A DNA stretch of 64,000 nt, taken from the NCBI RefSeq assembly GCF_043641925.1, contig NZ_JBHZRU010000006.1:62001-126000 (forward strand). The letters run 5' to 3'. The notes beneath the pieces were generated by a model. It had not been told where the DNA came from and ran no database searches. It worked only from the letters and a program-made list of their open reading frames with translations. This stretch comes from Paenisporosarcina quisquiliarum_A (lineage in GTDB: Bacteria > Bacillota > Bacilli > Bacillales_A > Planococcaceae). This document shows positions 45,828-55,891 of this stretch, one piece after another (position 1 is the first letter of the stretch; each line of letters opens with the position of its first letter). A program made the translations under genes and the position numbers.

Positions 45828-47492
45828 CTACTTTTCATCAAATAATACAAGATTTGGATTTTTATCAAGAATGGATTCATATTGTTCAATAATACCGTAT
45901 CTTCCTTTGCCGTCTAGTTTCATATATCTTTCAAACTTTTTATGACGGTCTTCTTTTCTAGCCCACCCGAAATGTTTGAGTCTAATATCTGATTTTTCTG
46001 TTTGTAAATTGTTAATATTTTTTGGCAGTCTACCACAATGTTGATTTGTCTTATTAAAACGATACTTAAAATGTGGTTGATATCTAATCAAAAATGTAGT
46101 GTATCTTTTATGGGCATTCCAGTATATATCTTCTCTATAATAATTATCATTCCACATGTCAAATAATTTAAACGAATATGCATCCACGTTATTGTTTCTT
46201 ATTAATTCTCTAGCCTGCAGTATCATTTCATCTTCAAAGACTTCGTCTGCATCAAGAGCTAAAATCCAGTCTGGATCCATTTTTAATGTTTCATCCCACT
46301 GTTGTTTTCTAAGTTTATACTCCTTACTAAATAAACTAATTTTGTTTGTGATTATCTTATGTGGAATATCTTTCAATATATTTTCGCAAATTTCTTCAGT
46401 ACGGTCTGTACTTCCATCATTAATTATTACTACATTATCAACATATTTTATAGCATGTTTTAATACCTCTTCGATATATCTGCCTTCTTCATTTTTCACC
46501 ACCATTGATAGTGTTATTTTATTGTCATTTTTTACTACTCTTTTATAAGATTTTATTTCAGTTAATAGTATTTTATAGTAGCTTTTTAACAAAACACGAA
46601 TCTGGGTAGGTATATCTGGTACTTTTATTAATGTACTTTTAACCTTGCGCTTTAGATTCATTTTTAGAGTATTATTTTCAGAGAAAAAATAACCACTTTC
46701 TTTATATTCATTTATACCAGATAAATGTTTAAGTGTGTATATATGGTAGGAAGGGTAATGTGTATCCACGAATAAATCAAATCCATGAGCCACTGCTCTT
46801 ATACAGAAATGACGATCTTCACCCCAAAACGAAATATTTTCTAATCTACTAAAACTTATATTAGTTTGTAATACTTTTCCACTAATTAATGTACATGCAC
46901 CCAAACCACCGACTTTATAAATTCCAGGAATTTTTAGCATATTTCTAAATTCATTAGACTTTTGTCTAATTTCGAATTTTGATAATTTTTCATCAGGATT
47001 TTTTATGTACAACTTCCCAACATCTTGAAGCCATACTTGAGGCTCGAGGACTCCTCCCTCTATCCATTGGGTCCAAAATATATTTGAAATTATATCTCTA
47101 TTTGAGTTGAGTAGTTGTTTTAACGTTTTGGGATGCATAACAATATCTGAATCCACAAAAAAAATATAATTGAAATTATTTATTCTTGCAAAATCAAGCA
47201 TTCGATTTTTATATCTTGCTACTTTCTCGATTATGCTATCTTTCCAGTGGTGAGTTTCATGATCACATACATATTCTTCTGTTAAGTTTAAATCATTTTC
47301 TAGTAAATAAACTTTATTCCGAGAGCAAAAATTTTCAAGTATTTGTTTTGATTTAAAATCTACATTATCGTCTACAAAACAATAATGAACAATTAAATCT
47401 TCTTTATCAAGCTCTTCTAAAGAAATTAGAAATTCGTTTAATATATCCGGATGTTGTCTTATGGGACTCGCTACTAACACCTTTGCAAACAT
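45828..47492 (-). CDS. Two-domain glycosyltransferase
   Basis: 554 residues with two glycosyltransferase-A-like halves. Residues about 1-270 start with AKVLVASPIRQHPDILNEFL and contain a DXD-type motif in YIFFVDSDIVMHPKTLKQLL. This half resembles Anp1/GT62-like or other 'look-alike' transferases more than classical GT2. Residues about 325-554 are a GT2 domain (LSMVVKNEEGRYIEEVL, VVIINDGSTDRTEE, WILALDADEVFEDEM, later HFGWARKEDRHKKFERYM). Each half could add a different sugar of the repeat unit. The gene lies at the end of the locus, before the flippase, after a gap of more than 1 kb without genes. Confidence 0.85.
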   Translation of the reverse strand: MFAKVLVASPIRQHPDILNEFLISLEELDKEDLIVHYCFVDDNVDFKSKQILENFCSRNKVYLLENDLNLTEEYVCDHETHHWKDSIIEKVARYKNRMLDFARINNFNYIFFVDSDIVMHPKTLKQLLNSNRDIISNIFWTQWIEGGVLEPQVWLQDVGKLYIKNPDEKLSKFEIRQKSNEFRNMLKIPGIYKVGGLGACTLISGKVLQTNISFSRLENISFWGEDRHFCIRAVAHGFDLFVDTHYPSYHIYTLKHLSGINEYKESGYFFSENNTLKMNLKRKVKSTLIKVPDIPTQIRVLLKSYYKILLTEIKSYKRVVKNDNKITLSMVVKNEEGRYIEEVLKHAIKYVDNVVIINDGSTDRTEEICENILKDIPHKIITNKISLFSKEYKLRKQQWDETLKMDPDWILALDADEVFEDEMILQARELIRNNNVDAYSFKLFDMWNDNYYREDIYWNAHKRYTTFLIRYQPHFKYRFNKTNQHCGRLPKNINNLQTEKSDIRLKHFGWARKEDRHKKFERYMKLDGKGRYGIIEQYESILDKNPNLVLFDEK

Positions 47493-48583
47493 ATATTCTC
47501 GTCCTTTCGTTTATATATATCTCTCTCTTAGCAGTTATTTCTGATTTCAATAAATATATATGCACTGATGTCTCTTCGGGCAATTATTAGCAATGTAAAA
47601 ATAATATAGGTAAGTGGTGATAGAAGAAATGGATATATGTTTTATTCCTATATGGTAAATCTACATAGTTAAATTTAGCAATTTTTTAAATATGCGTCGA
47701 CTCCATACTATAACAGCTCGAGATAGATCACCTTAAGTTTTCTCTTGCAATAATTATTTATGTCTAAAATAAACCCTTTCTCGATTAAAAGAGTTGTTTA
47801 GTATGGGGCAACTAACTCCGAGGTGACAGCATGTAAATTCTCTGCTAGCTCTGTTTACTTTTATAACTCATATTCTCATGTATATCTATCATAGCATTAG
47901 TGTTCTCGGAAGAATGACGGATTTATATTTTCATAAAAACCAGTGGTCTCAACTTCTGCTGTTAGGTTTTAAGGTGGGAATATGTGTTCACCCTATCAAT
48001 CTTAACTACTTATAGCTTGGAGAGAAGTAATATTCTTGTCAAAGTTTATAACATGGAAGCCAGTAGGACCTGATTCTATTTTTATAAGACAAACATTTTG
48101 AAATTATTCAGTTTTCCTAAATTCATAATGTTACAAAAATATTTTGACTTTCTGTTATGAAAGCCAAGTTTACTTAGTATCGAACTTGAGAGTATTTTTG
48201 CATGCACAGTATTGATTGATTCTACACTATGGGGCTTCGTCGGATTTTAATAGAGACTTCCATCATCAATCTACTTCTGTTTTACCTCACTAGAGTTACA
48301 ATTTGGTTAGGGAGCTCTCTTTCCTAGGAATAACGAACAAAAAGGGAATCACATTATTATAGCTTAGCTCAACTTCAGCACCCTATTTTAGATTATTAAT
48401 ATGAATCTAAAAGATGATATATATAGATCATATGTTGTACATAATCATTCTGGAAGATTCATATAAAAACATATTTCCAACTTGTATAATGAGATAAATT
48501 ACATTAAATGAGACTTAAAAATGTATTTTAACTTTATTCTTTAGATAGCCCGAAATATGTATTATGGAAATCTTCTCAAGATT
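47493..48583. other. Long gene-free gap inside the polysaccharide locus
   Basis: These 1090 bases separate two glycosyltransferase genes of the same strand. In all frames stops are frequent, and I found no stretch with protein-like composition, ribosome site or known motif. It may be the worn-out remains of one lost gene, or a long leader containing a promoter for the last two genes. Confidence 0.5.
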
Positions 48584-49570
48584 TTAAACTATAAATGTTT
48601 TAATCTTTCTCATTTTGTGCTTAAGTCCTAATATTAAGATAATTAATTCAGGCGCTATTAAATAAATTTGAATTTTAATCTTATCTCTTGTATTGATATC
48701 GTTTTCAACTAGGATTTGTCTTAATTTATTTTTATCAAAATCAATCAAATATAAGTACTCTTTAAAATTAACGTTGTTTTCAGCCTTCATAGTTGAAAAT
48801 AAGAATAAACCTACCTCGAAAACATTGAAGTAAACCCTATTTGAAAATGAAGGGTAGTTTACAGAATAATATCCATACATCCTTTTCTGAACTAAGTACT
48901 CATCAATTCTTTTGATTGTAAATTTACCTCTTAGAGTACTTACAGGATTGTATCTATAATAATACAAAGGTTCTATAATGTAATAAACTCTAGAGCATTT
49001 GTCTATCAACTGATATGATATATCTTTATCTTCTAAAATAATTTTTTCGTCAAATCTCAAATTTTCAAAAAGATGTTTTTTATACAACTTATTGCAAGGG
49101 CTAAAAGTCAAAATTTTATTTCTAAATATTTCACTCATAGCAGAAATCTTATCAAATTCTATATTTCTATCAGATTCAGTGTAATTTCTAAATTTACCTT
49201 TTTTAGTCATTAAAGAAAGATTGCAAGCAACAATCTCGGATTTTGTTTCCAAAGCAGTCTTTAAGAGTTTCTCGTACATATCAGTCTTAATCCAATCATC
49301 ACTATCAACAAATCCAATATAACTACCGGTTGCTAGATCAATTCCCAAATTTCTAGCAGAGGATTGCCCTCCATTAGTTTTATGCCTAACCTTGATTCTG
49401 CAATCTTTTTTTGAATAATCATCACAGATTTTTCCACTTGAATCTGTTGAACCATCATTTATTAGGATCAACTCAATATTCTCGTATGATTGCTGTAAAA
49501 TTGACTTAATACATTTTTCTAAATACTTTTCTGTATTGAAGATTGGTACAACTATACTAATCTTCTTCAT
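48584..49570 (-). CDS. GT2-family glycosyltransferase
   Basis: 328 residues. The N-terminal 230 residues are a typical GT2 domain: KISIVVPIFNTEKYLEKCI, LILINDGSTDSSGKICDDY, the acceptor-side motif GGQSSARNLGIDLATG, and the metal motif FVDSDDWI. CNKLYKKHLF and EDKDISYQL are typical of EpsJ/CpsI-like enzymes of capsule and exopolysaccharide loci. It adds one sugar to the lipid-linked repeat; which one cannot be told. The last 14 bases of rmlD overlap its start, showing translational coupling. Confidence 0.9.
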   Translation of the reverse strand: MKKISIVVPIFNTEKYLEKCIKSILQQSYENIELILINDGSTDSSGKICDDYSKKDCRIKVRHKTNGGQSSARNLGIDLATGSYIGFVDSDDWIKTDMYEKLLKTALETKSEIVACNLSLMTKKGKFRNYTESDRNIEFDKISAMSEIFRNKILTFSPCNKLYKKHLFENLRFDEKIILEDKDISYQLIDKCSRVYYIIEPLYYYRYNPVSTLRGKFTIKRIDEYLVQKRMYGYYSVNYPSFSNRVYFNVFEVGLFLFSTMKAENNVNFKEYLYLIDFDKNKLRQILVENDINTRDKIKIQIYLIAPELIILILGLKHKMRKIKTFIV

Positions 49571-50402
49571 AATCCAAAAAACCTCTCAATGAATCATCCC
49601 AATCTTCTAGTTTATAAGCAAACGCACTCCATGTTTTGTCTTTACACAATCTTGAGTTCTTTGGTCTTCTAGCTTTTGTTGGATATTCTCCACTCTTTAT
49701 AGGCTTTACTTTAACATTAATCCCAGCCTGCTTGAATATCTCACATGCAAAATCATACCAGCTACAATAACCTTCATTAGCGGCATGGTAGGTTCCAAAC
49801 TTATCTGATTGAATTATTTCAACTAAAAGCTGCGCTAGGTCGTAAGTATAAGTAGGAGACCCAATTTGATCTGCAACTACAGATAACTCATCTCGATCTT
49901 TACCTAATCTTAGCATAGTCTTCACAAAATTATTCCCGTGTCTACCAAAAACCCAGGATATTCTTACAATAAAATATTTAACCACGTTATTTCGGACTTC
50001 TAATTCACCTTCATATTTTGTTTGACCGTAGTAGTTGACTGGATTAGGTTTGTCTGTAACATCAAACGGTTGATCTCCTTCACCATTAAACACATAATCG
50101 GTACTTATATATACCAATTTTGCATTAATTTCTTTACATGCTTCAGCTACATACTTTGTTCCGAGTACATTCACTGAATAGCATAAATCTTTTTCATCTT
50201 CAGCTTTATCTACTGCGGTGTAAGCAGCACAATGAATGACAACTTCAGGGTAATAATCACTTATAAATCTTCTCACATGTTCTTTACTTGTAATGTCTAA
50301 GGATTTTCTGTCAGTACCTAAGTACTCAATACCTTCCGAATCTAGACGTTTTATCACATCATATCCTAATTGTCCATTAGCACCTGTTACCAAAACTTTC
50401 AT
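49557..50402 (-). CDS. rmlD: dTDP-4-dehydrorhamnose reductase
   Basis: Last step of dTDP-L-rhamnose synthesis: NADPH-dependent reduction of the 4-keto group. The SDR fold shows the nucleotide motif VTGANGQLGYDV at the start, HCAAYTAVDKAE, VYISTDYVFNG and the catalytic YYGQTKYEGE (Tyr-xxx-Lys). Further typical segments are RISWVFGRHGNNFVKTML, DQIGSPTYT and RPKNSRL. Length 281 is normal. The start codon overlaps the stop of rmlB, and its end overlaps the next glycosyltransferase. Confidence 0.96.
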   Translation of the reverse strand: MKVLVTGANGQLGYDVIKRLDSEGIEYLGTDRKSLDITSKEHVRRFISDYYPEVVIHCAAYTAVDKAEDEKDLCYSVNVLGTKYVAEACKEINAKLVYISTDYVFNGEGDQPFDVTDKPNPVNYYGQTKYEGELEVRNNVVKYFIVRISWVFGRHGNNFVKTMLRLGKDRDELSVVADQIGSPTYTYDLAQLLVEIIQSDKFGTYHAANEGYCSWYDFACEIFKQAGINVKVKPIKSGEYPTKARRPKNSRLCKDKTWSAFAYKLEDWDDSLRGFLDYEED

Positions 50403-51433
50403 TACTCTTCACCTTTTCTATCGCCGTACATATTAACATAGTAATCTTTATAATCACCAGAAGTAATGTTATTCCACCATGAACGATTGTCCAGATACCA
50501 ATTAATTGTCATTTTTATACCTTCATCAAATAAGGTTGTAGGTTCCCATCCTAACTCACTTCTTGTCTTTGATGGGTCGATTGCATACCGCAAATCATGT
50601 CCAGATCTGTCTTTTACATAAGTGATTAGTGATTCTGGCTTCTCTAATTCTTTAAGAATTGCCTTTACTACTTCTAAATTAGTTTTTTCATTGTGACCGC
50701 CAATATTATATACTTCTCCCTCTCTCCCTTTATGGAGTATAAGGTCTATTGCAGTGCAGTGATCACCAACAAATAGCCAATCACGAACATTCTCGCCTGT
50801 ACCATATATTGGCAATGGTTCATCATTTAGCGCTCTGATTATAATAAGGGGAATCAACTTTTCGGGGAAGTGATATGGTCCATAGTTATTAGAACACCTC
50901 GAAATTGTAATTGGCAAACCAAATGTCCTATGATAAGCCTGTACCAATAAATCTGCTGAGGCTTTAGATGCTGAATATGGTGAAGATGCATGGATCGGAG
51001 TTTCTTCAGTAAAGAACAAGTCAGGTCTATCTAAGGGTAAGTCGCCATATACTTCGTCTGTTGAAACTTGATGAAATCTCTTTACTCCATATTTTCTAGA
51101 AGCATCCATTAAAACTTGTGTACCTAAGATATTTGTTCTTAAAAATATTCCTGGATCTTCAATTGATCTGTCTACATGAGACTCTGCAGCAAAATTAACT
51201 ACAAAATCAAGTTTTTCTTCTTCAAATAGCTTATTTACTAATTCTCGATCTGTAATATCACCTTTTACAAATTTAAAATTATCGTTCTCCATAACTGGTT
51301 TTAATGTAGATAAATTCCCTGCGTACGTTAATGCATCTAAACATACAACTCTATATGTTGGATGCTCTTTCAGTATTTGTAAGACAAAATTACTCCCTAT
51401 AAATCCTGCTCCACCCGTCACTAATACATTCAT
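50402..51433 (-). CDS. rmlB: dTDP-glucose 4,6-dehydratase
   Basis: Second step of dTDP-L-rhamnose synthesis. 343 residues of the extended SDR family: VTGGAGFIGSNFVLQIL, FAAESHVDRSIEDP, QVSTDEVYGDL and the catalytic SPYSASKASADLLVQ. SRCSNNYGPYHFPEKLIP and NIGGHNEKTNLEVV also fit. All residues for NAD binding, dehydration (Asp-Glu after the ST motif) and the Tyr-Lys pair are present. It lies 18 bases after rmlC. Confidence 0.97.
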   Translation of the reverse strand: MNVLVTGGAGFIGSNFVLQILKEHPTYRVVCLDALTYAGNLSTLKPVMENDNFKFVKGDITDRELVNKLFEEEKLDFVVNFAAESHVDRSIEDPGIFLRTNILGTQVLMDASRKYGVKRFHQVSTDEVYGDLPLDRPDLFFTEETPIHASSPYSASKASADLLVQAYHRTFGLPITISRCSNNYGPYHFPEKLIPLIIIRALNDEPLPIYGTGENVRDWLFVGDHCTAIDLILHKGREGEVYNIGGHNEKTNLEVVKAILKELEKPESLITYVKDRSGHDLRYAIDPSKTRSELGWEPTTLFDEGIKMTINWYLDNRSWWNNITSGDYKDYYVNMYGDRKGEE

Positions 51434-51451
51434 TCCATTTCCCTCACTTCA

Positions 51452-52003
51452 CTAATACTTGAAATTTATATCGCTATCTTTCAACAAAGGCGCATTTAGA
51501 TCTTTGTCTGATAGAATTGGACTATCTACATCCCATACTACTCCAATTTCAGGATCATCAAATCGAATACTTCTGTCATTTTCAGGTGAATAGTATTCAT
51601 CTACTTTATATTGCACTTCAACATCATCTGTAAGTGTTAGGAACCCATGAGCAAAACCTTTAGGGATTAATAGCTGCTTTTTATTATCTTCTGTTAATTC
51701 CACTGCAAACCATTTTTTATAGGTAGGAGATCCTTCTCTAATGTCTACGGCTACATCCAGTATTTTACCTTTCGTACATCTAACAAGTTTAGCCTGCGCC
51801 TTAGGATTTAGCTGAAAATGTAATCCCCTTAATGTTCCTTTCTGTGCAGAAAAAGAATGATTATCTTGAATGAAGTCAACATCTTTCCATAGCTCTCTAA
51901 ACTTTTCTTTGGAATATGTTTCTGTAAACCATCCTCTATGATCTCCAAATATTTTTGGCTCAATTATTAAAACATCTTCAATGTCGGTTTTTATAATATT
52001 CAT
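51452..52003 (-). CDS. rmlC: dTDP-4-dehydrorhamnose 3,5-epimerase
   Basis: Third enzyme of the pathway, a 183-residue cupin. Family motifs are LIIEPKIFGDHRGWFTETYS, FIQDNHSFS, GTLRGLHFQ (catalytic His), KLVRCTKGKILDVAVDIR, IPKGFAHGFLTL and DPEIGVVW. Length and motif order are complete. It sits between rmlA and rmlB with 15 and 18 base gaps. Confidence 0.97.
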   Translation of the reverse strand: MNIIKTDIEDVLIIEPKIFGDHRGWFTETYSKEKFRELWKDVDFIQDNHSFSAQKGTLRGLHFQLNPKAQAKLVRCTKGKILDVAVDIREGSPTYKKWFAVELTEDNKKQLLIPKGFAHGFLTLTDDVEVQYKVDEYYSPENDRSIRFDDPEIGVVWDVDSPILSDKDLNAPLLKDSDINFKY

Positions 52004-52018
52004 TAATCTACCTCTTTT

Positions 52019-52903
52019 CTAATAATGGATTTTACCTTCAGCAACCTTTTTTAAATGTTCACCGTAAGGTGACTTTCCGTATTTTACAGCAGATGCTAAT
52101 AGAGTTTCTCTATCGATCCATTCATTATGGTATGCAATTTCTTCAAGTGCGGAAATTTTAATGCTCTGTCTTTTTTCAATCATCTGGACAAACTCAGCAG
52201 CTTCAACTAAACTATCCATTGTCCCAGTATCAAGCCAAGCAAAACCTCTACCTAAGAGCTTGACAGTAAGCGTTTCATCATCTAAGTACATTCTATTTAA
52301 ATCAGTAATTTCGAGTTCTCCTCTATGAGAAGTCTTTACTTTTTTCGCAAAGTCTACAACTCTATTATCATAGAAATAAAGACCCGTAATACAATAATTT
52401 GATTTAGGATTTTTAGGTTTTTCCTCCAATGAGAGGACCCTACCATTTCTATCAAATTCGACAACTCCAAATCGTTCTGGATCATGAACATAATATCCAA
52501 AGATAGTAGCTTTGCCATCTTTAGCATTCTCAGCAGCTTCTTTTAAAATAGGTGTAAACCCGTTTCCATAGTAAATATTATCTCCTAAAATCATTGCTAC
52601 ATTGTCATCACCTATAAACTCTTCACCGATGATAAACGCTTGGGCCAACCCATCTGGAGACGGCTGTTCTGTATATTTAAGATTAATACCAAATTGGCTT
52701 CCATCACCTAAAAGTTTTTCAAAATTAGGTAAATCACGAGGTGTTGATATTATTAGAATATCTTTTATACCAGCTAACATAAGAATTGATAACGGATAAT
52801 AAATCATCGGTTTGTCATATACTGGTAACAACTGTTTACTTGTAACCAAAGTTAATGGGTACAACCTTGTTCCTGAGCCTCCAGCTAAAATAATCCCTTT
52901 CAT
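52019..52903 (-). CDS. rmlA: Glucose-1-phosphate thymidylyltransferase
   Basis: First enzyme of dTDP-L-rhamnose synthesis: joins dTTP and glucose-1-phosphate. 294 residues with the nucleotidyltransferase signature GIILAGGSGTRLYPLT, SKQLLPVYDKPMIYYPLS, EQPSPDGLAQAFIIGEEFI, ILGDNIYYG and FAWLDTGTMDSL. It begins directly after the preceding glycosyltransferase ends, so the pathway genes are in the same transcript as the transferases that presumably use the rhamnose. Confidence 0.97.
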   Translation of the reverse strand: MKGIILAGGSGTRLYPLTLVTSKQLLPVYDKPMIYYPLSILMLAGIKDILIISTPRDLPNFEKLLGDGSQFGINLKYTEQPSPDGLAQAFIIGEEFIGDDNVAMILGDNIYYGNGFTPILKEAAENAKDGKATIFGYYVHDPERFGVVEFDRNGRVLSLEEKPKNPKSNYCITGLYFYDNRVVDFAKKVKTSHRGELEITDLNRMYLDDETLTVKLLGRGFAWLDTGTMDSLVEAAEFVQMIEKRQSIKISALEEIAYHNEWIDRETLLASAVKYGKSPYGEHLKKVAEGKIHY

Positions 52904-53623
52904 TTAACTTCCTCCTTGTAATTTTCTAATTCTTCGAAATAAATTAATGAAGAGATTCACTCTCCAGTATACAATTTTCTTAAATTTGCTCCTGTGATTA
53001 TTTGTAGCAGTGTTCCCATGTCTTCTATATAAAATCAAAGGTTCTTCAATATATTTGATTTCGATCTCATTTAATTCAGCCAATAATCCTATCCAAACAT
53101 CATGCATAGGAATATTTGAAGGAAACGGTAAAATTTTATCCAACAGGGTTCTATCAAACGCCATACAGCAACCAATGTAAGTGTTTTTAACAAAATTTCT
53201 TATTACCCCCTTTTGCCAACTTCTGTTGTATATTGAATCTATCTCAAACTCTTCAAGATCAGAATTCACACGTTTCGCAGAAGTTACTATCAATTTAGAT
53301 TTATTATCATTAAACTCATTCTTTATATACTTGACCTTATTAGGTAACCATACATCATCTTGGTCTGATAAAATTATGATTTCATTTTGTGTTTTATTAA
53401 TCGCATTTTCAAAATTTTTGATAACGCCTCTATCTGGGTTTTTATATAGTTTTACACGATCGTCTTTTAAATAGTGATTGATGATTTCAATTGTATTATC
53501 AGTTGATCCATCATCACTAATTACCAACTCATCTTGGGCACCTAACTGATTAATAATGCTATCAATTTGTTCTATTAAAAAGTCTTGCCCATTATATGTC
53601 GCCATGGCTACTGAAACGTTCAT
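52904..53623 (-). CDS. GT2-family glycosyltransferase, probable rhamnosyltransferase
   Basis: 239 residues. SVAMATYNGQDFLIEQIDSI, ELVISDDGSTDNTIEII, LSDQDDVWLPNKV, IGCCMAFDRTLLDKILPF and MHDVWIGLLAEL are typical of the alpha-1,3-rhamnosyltransferase-like branch of GT2. The sugar is inferred from this resemblance and from the neighbouring rml genes. Its start overlaps the stop of the preceding transferase by four bases. Confidence 0.87.
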   Translation of the reverse strand: MNVSVAMATYNGQDFLIEQIDSIINQLGAQDELVISDDGSTDNTIEIINHYLKDDRVKLYKNPDRGVIKNFENAINKTQNEIIILSDQDDVWLPNKVKYIKNEFNDNKSKLIVTSAKRVNSDLEEFEIDSIYNRSWQKGVIRNFVKNTYIGCCMAFDRTLLDKILPFPSNIPMHDVWIGLLAELNEIEIKYIEEPLILYRRHGNTATNNHRSKFKKIVYWRVNLFINLFRRIRKLQGGS

Positions 53624-54435
53624 TCTTTTCTCCTTTCAAGAGCTATTTTAAAGAAATCAAGTTTCTTATGCATCATTGAAAGCTTTGACGCTCGAAATGA
53701 AAGTTTCATCAAACAATAAATTCTACCTTCTAAACTATCTTTACAAAACTCATAGAAATCATTTGAATATATTCGAAACCTATTTAAATCTCTTAAAAAG
53801 TTACTATGATCATCATCAGAAAAATCTTGATTAAGTATGCTATTAAATACTGCAATTTCTTTAAAATGCTTGCGATATTCTTTAATGAAGAAATGATCCA
53901 AATAGTCTAAGAAAATTTTTTCATTATAATTCCCTACTAAGTTGAATACTTCTTTTTTTATAGCCATCCCCGAATTTATTGCAGTAATGCCAGTGTAAAT
54001 ACCAGGGGTACTAAGTTCAATGCTCTTAACTCTATATTTTTTTAGTTGACTTGGTGATATCTGGCATCTTTTTGATTTCACAATTGGAACATGAATATTT
54101 ACGTTAGGGTAACTATTTAATGATTTCCCTAATTCTACAAAATAATCTTGGGAAATATCAGTATCTTGATCAAAAATAACCATCCAACTATCGTTATCTA
54201 ATTCCTTAATTGCTTCGTTATATGCTTTGCTAAGCCCCTTGTTTCCGTGCATATCAATATACTTAATATAGTTTTCTTCACAGAATTTATAATTAGCAAT
54301 TTTTAACTCTTTTTTTTCACTATTATCGCAAATAATAATCTTTGCATTAATCTTGTTAGTGATTAATGGTCGAATATTATCTAGGTTATCTATTTCGTTG
54401 TTGTACGCAACTATAACACAATTAATTTTTAGCAT
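53620..54435 (-). CDS. GT2-like glycosyltransferase
   Basis: The start is set at the ATG at 54435 (MLKINCVIVAYNN), six bases after GGGAGAT; an upstream in-frame GTG overlaps that site. 271 residues. NCVIVAYNNEIDNL, NKGLSKAYNEAI, VIFDQDTDIS (metal motif) and NSGMAIKKEVF place it among rhamnosyltransferase-type GT2 proteins (WbbL/RfbF-like). FLDYLDHFFIKEYRKHF is also typical. The acceptor is unknown. It is followed without a gap by the next transferase. Confidence 0.85.
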   Translation of the reverse strand: MLKINCVIVAYNNEIDNLDNIRPLITNKINAKIIICDNSEKKELKIANYKFCEENYIKYIDMHGNKGLSKAYNEAIKELDNDSWMVIFDQDTDISQDYFVELGKSLNSYPNVNIHVPIVKSKRCQISPSQLKKYRVKSIELSTPGIYTGITAINSGMAIKKEVFNLVGNYNEKIFLDYLDHFFIKEYRKHFKEIAVFNSILNQDFSDDDHSNFLRDLNRFRIYSNDFYEFCKDSLEGRIYCLMKLSFRASKLSMMHKKLDFFKIALERRKE

Positions 54436-54522
54436 GTGTCTATCTCCCACTTAATAATTTATATACAAACTAATATTAGATATAACGTTTGCTAATTCAA
54501 ATTACGATGAAAACATTTATTC

Positions 54523-55860
54523 TTAAATTTGTCTATCAGAGGATACTAATTTGACTTTTCTTTTTGAGAAAACATAAATTATGGCTGCGACTATTACCTG
54601 AAGTGGAATATGAGTATACGAAAAATAATCGGTAAAAAATAAAAATACCAATTGATTTACCACAGTGAAATAAATTGTGAAGCTGATAATGCCGATTCTA
54701 GTTGTAGTAATTTTCAAGTAAATAAACTTCGAAAAAAATCCTAACAAAAATGGAAATATAATTATACCAATTACTCCAAAATCCAAATAATACCCCTCAA
54801 GGAATGTCCCTACCCCAGAAAAATATGGATTAACTGATTGTGAAAATAGAGCCTTAAGACCAGTAAAAGTCCAGAATGGGGTGAATGTTTGGAGTCCATA
54901 TGTTAATGAAGGATGCAATTCAATCGCATTCTGTAAGTTTGTAAAACCAACTGTTAAGTAATGGTATGTCCACATAAATACTAAGTTATATTTTTCCTTA
55001 TAACCAATGGCAGCCACTAAATAATCTGATGAAACATTTCTCAAACTTCCCAAAATGGTAAATGCTATCAAACTCAAAAATATTAGTAAAAGAATGTTTT
55101 TCAATTTAATCTTTTTTACAAAATAATTTCTAACCATGAGAATTCCAATTACACTGAAAATGATAACGTGTCTATTTAAAATAGATATTAACATCACAAA
55201 TCCCATTACAAACATAATTTTCAAAAGTCCATCTTTCGAATAAACAACAAAATAAAGATACGTCAGTACTAAGATGGCTCCAATAGATATAACTAAATAG
55301 TGAACATATGATATTCCAAAATTAGCATAATCTCCAATATTATCACCAAACAAAGGAATAGTGCCTGCGTGAAGCACTTCAGTAAAATACGCACAAAAAG
55401 AAATTATATATGAAATTATCAAAACTACTTTCATCTTCTTATGCGATACGTTCTTTTTAATTGCTTGCATTCTGTCTGTGGGTGATATAATGACTAATTC
55501 AACGGTTTTACTAAACAAACCAATTATTTTACTTCCAAAGGCAAACGAAAATAAACTTGTTATCACAATTAACCACATTTCATAATTCCAAGTTGATTGT
55601 GTATATGTTAATTTCAATTGACCTAAACCTATTGTAAAAATCCATACTCCAAAAAATAAGCCATCAGAATTAAAGCAATCAAAGTCAGTTCTTATATACT
55701 CATAAAGATATGCGAAAGAACCAAAACTGCAAATAAAAAAAGCTATGTATTTGACATCATTAGTTATTGAATATAATACGGCCAATATAATCATTATTAA
55801 AAAGAACACAAGAAATAATAGTAAAAAACTAAGATTTTTGTTTATGATCGAGGTTTTCAT
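54523..55860 (-). CDS. Wzy-like oligosaccharide repeat-unit polymerase
   Basis: 445 residues with about 11-12 hydrophobic helices. A larger external loop with few distinctive motifs (GTFLEGYYLDFGVIGIIIFP near residue 360) is typical of Wzy/OAfP polymerases. Position inside a cluster with a flippase and chain-length protein supports the call. It joins lipid-linked repeat units on the outer face of the membrane. Such proteins diverge strongly, so the specificity cannot be read. The GGGAGG ribosome site is good. Confidence 0.82.
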   Translation of the reverse strand: MKTSIINKNLSFLLLFLVFFLIMIILAVLYSITNDVKYIAFFICSFGSFAYLYEYIRTDFDCFNSDGLFFGVWIFTIGLGQLKLTYTQSTWNYEMWLIVITSLFSFAFGSKIIGLFSKTVELVIISPTDRMQAIKKNVSHKKMKVVLIISYIISFCAYFTEVLHAGTIPLFGDNIGDYANFGISYVHYLVISIGAILVLTYLYFVVYSKDGLLKIMFVMGFVMLISILNRHVIIFSVIGILMVRNYFVKKIKLKNILLLIFLSLIAFTILGSLRNVSSDYLVAAIGYKEKYNLVFMWTYHYLTVGFTNLQNAIELHPSLTYGLQTFTPFWTFTGLKALFSQSVNPYFSGVGTFLEGYYLDFGVIGIIIFPFLLGFFSKFIYLKITTTRIGIISFTIYFTVVNQLVFLFFTDYFSYTHIPLQVIVAAIIYVFSKRKVKLVSSDRQI

Positions 55861-55891
55861 TTATTCCTCCCACAGTTTATCTTGTAGTAAT

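Noticed and set aside
46156..46548. 130-codon plus-strand frame inside the two-domain glycosyltransferase
   Set aside because: Antisense shadow of the conserved GT2 motifs.
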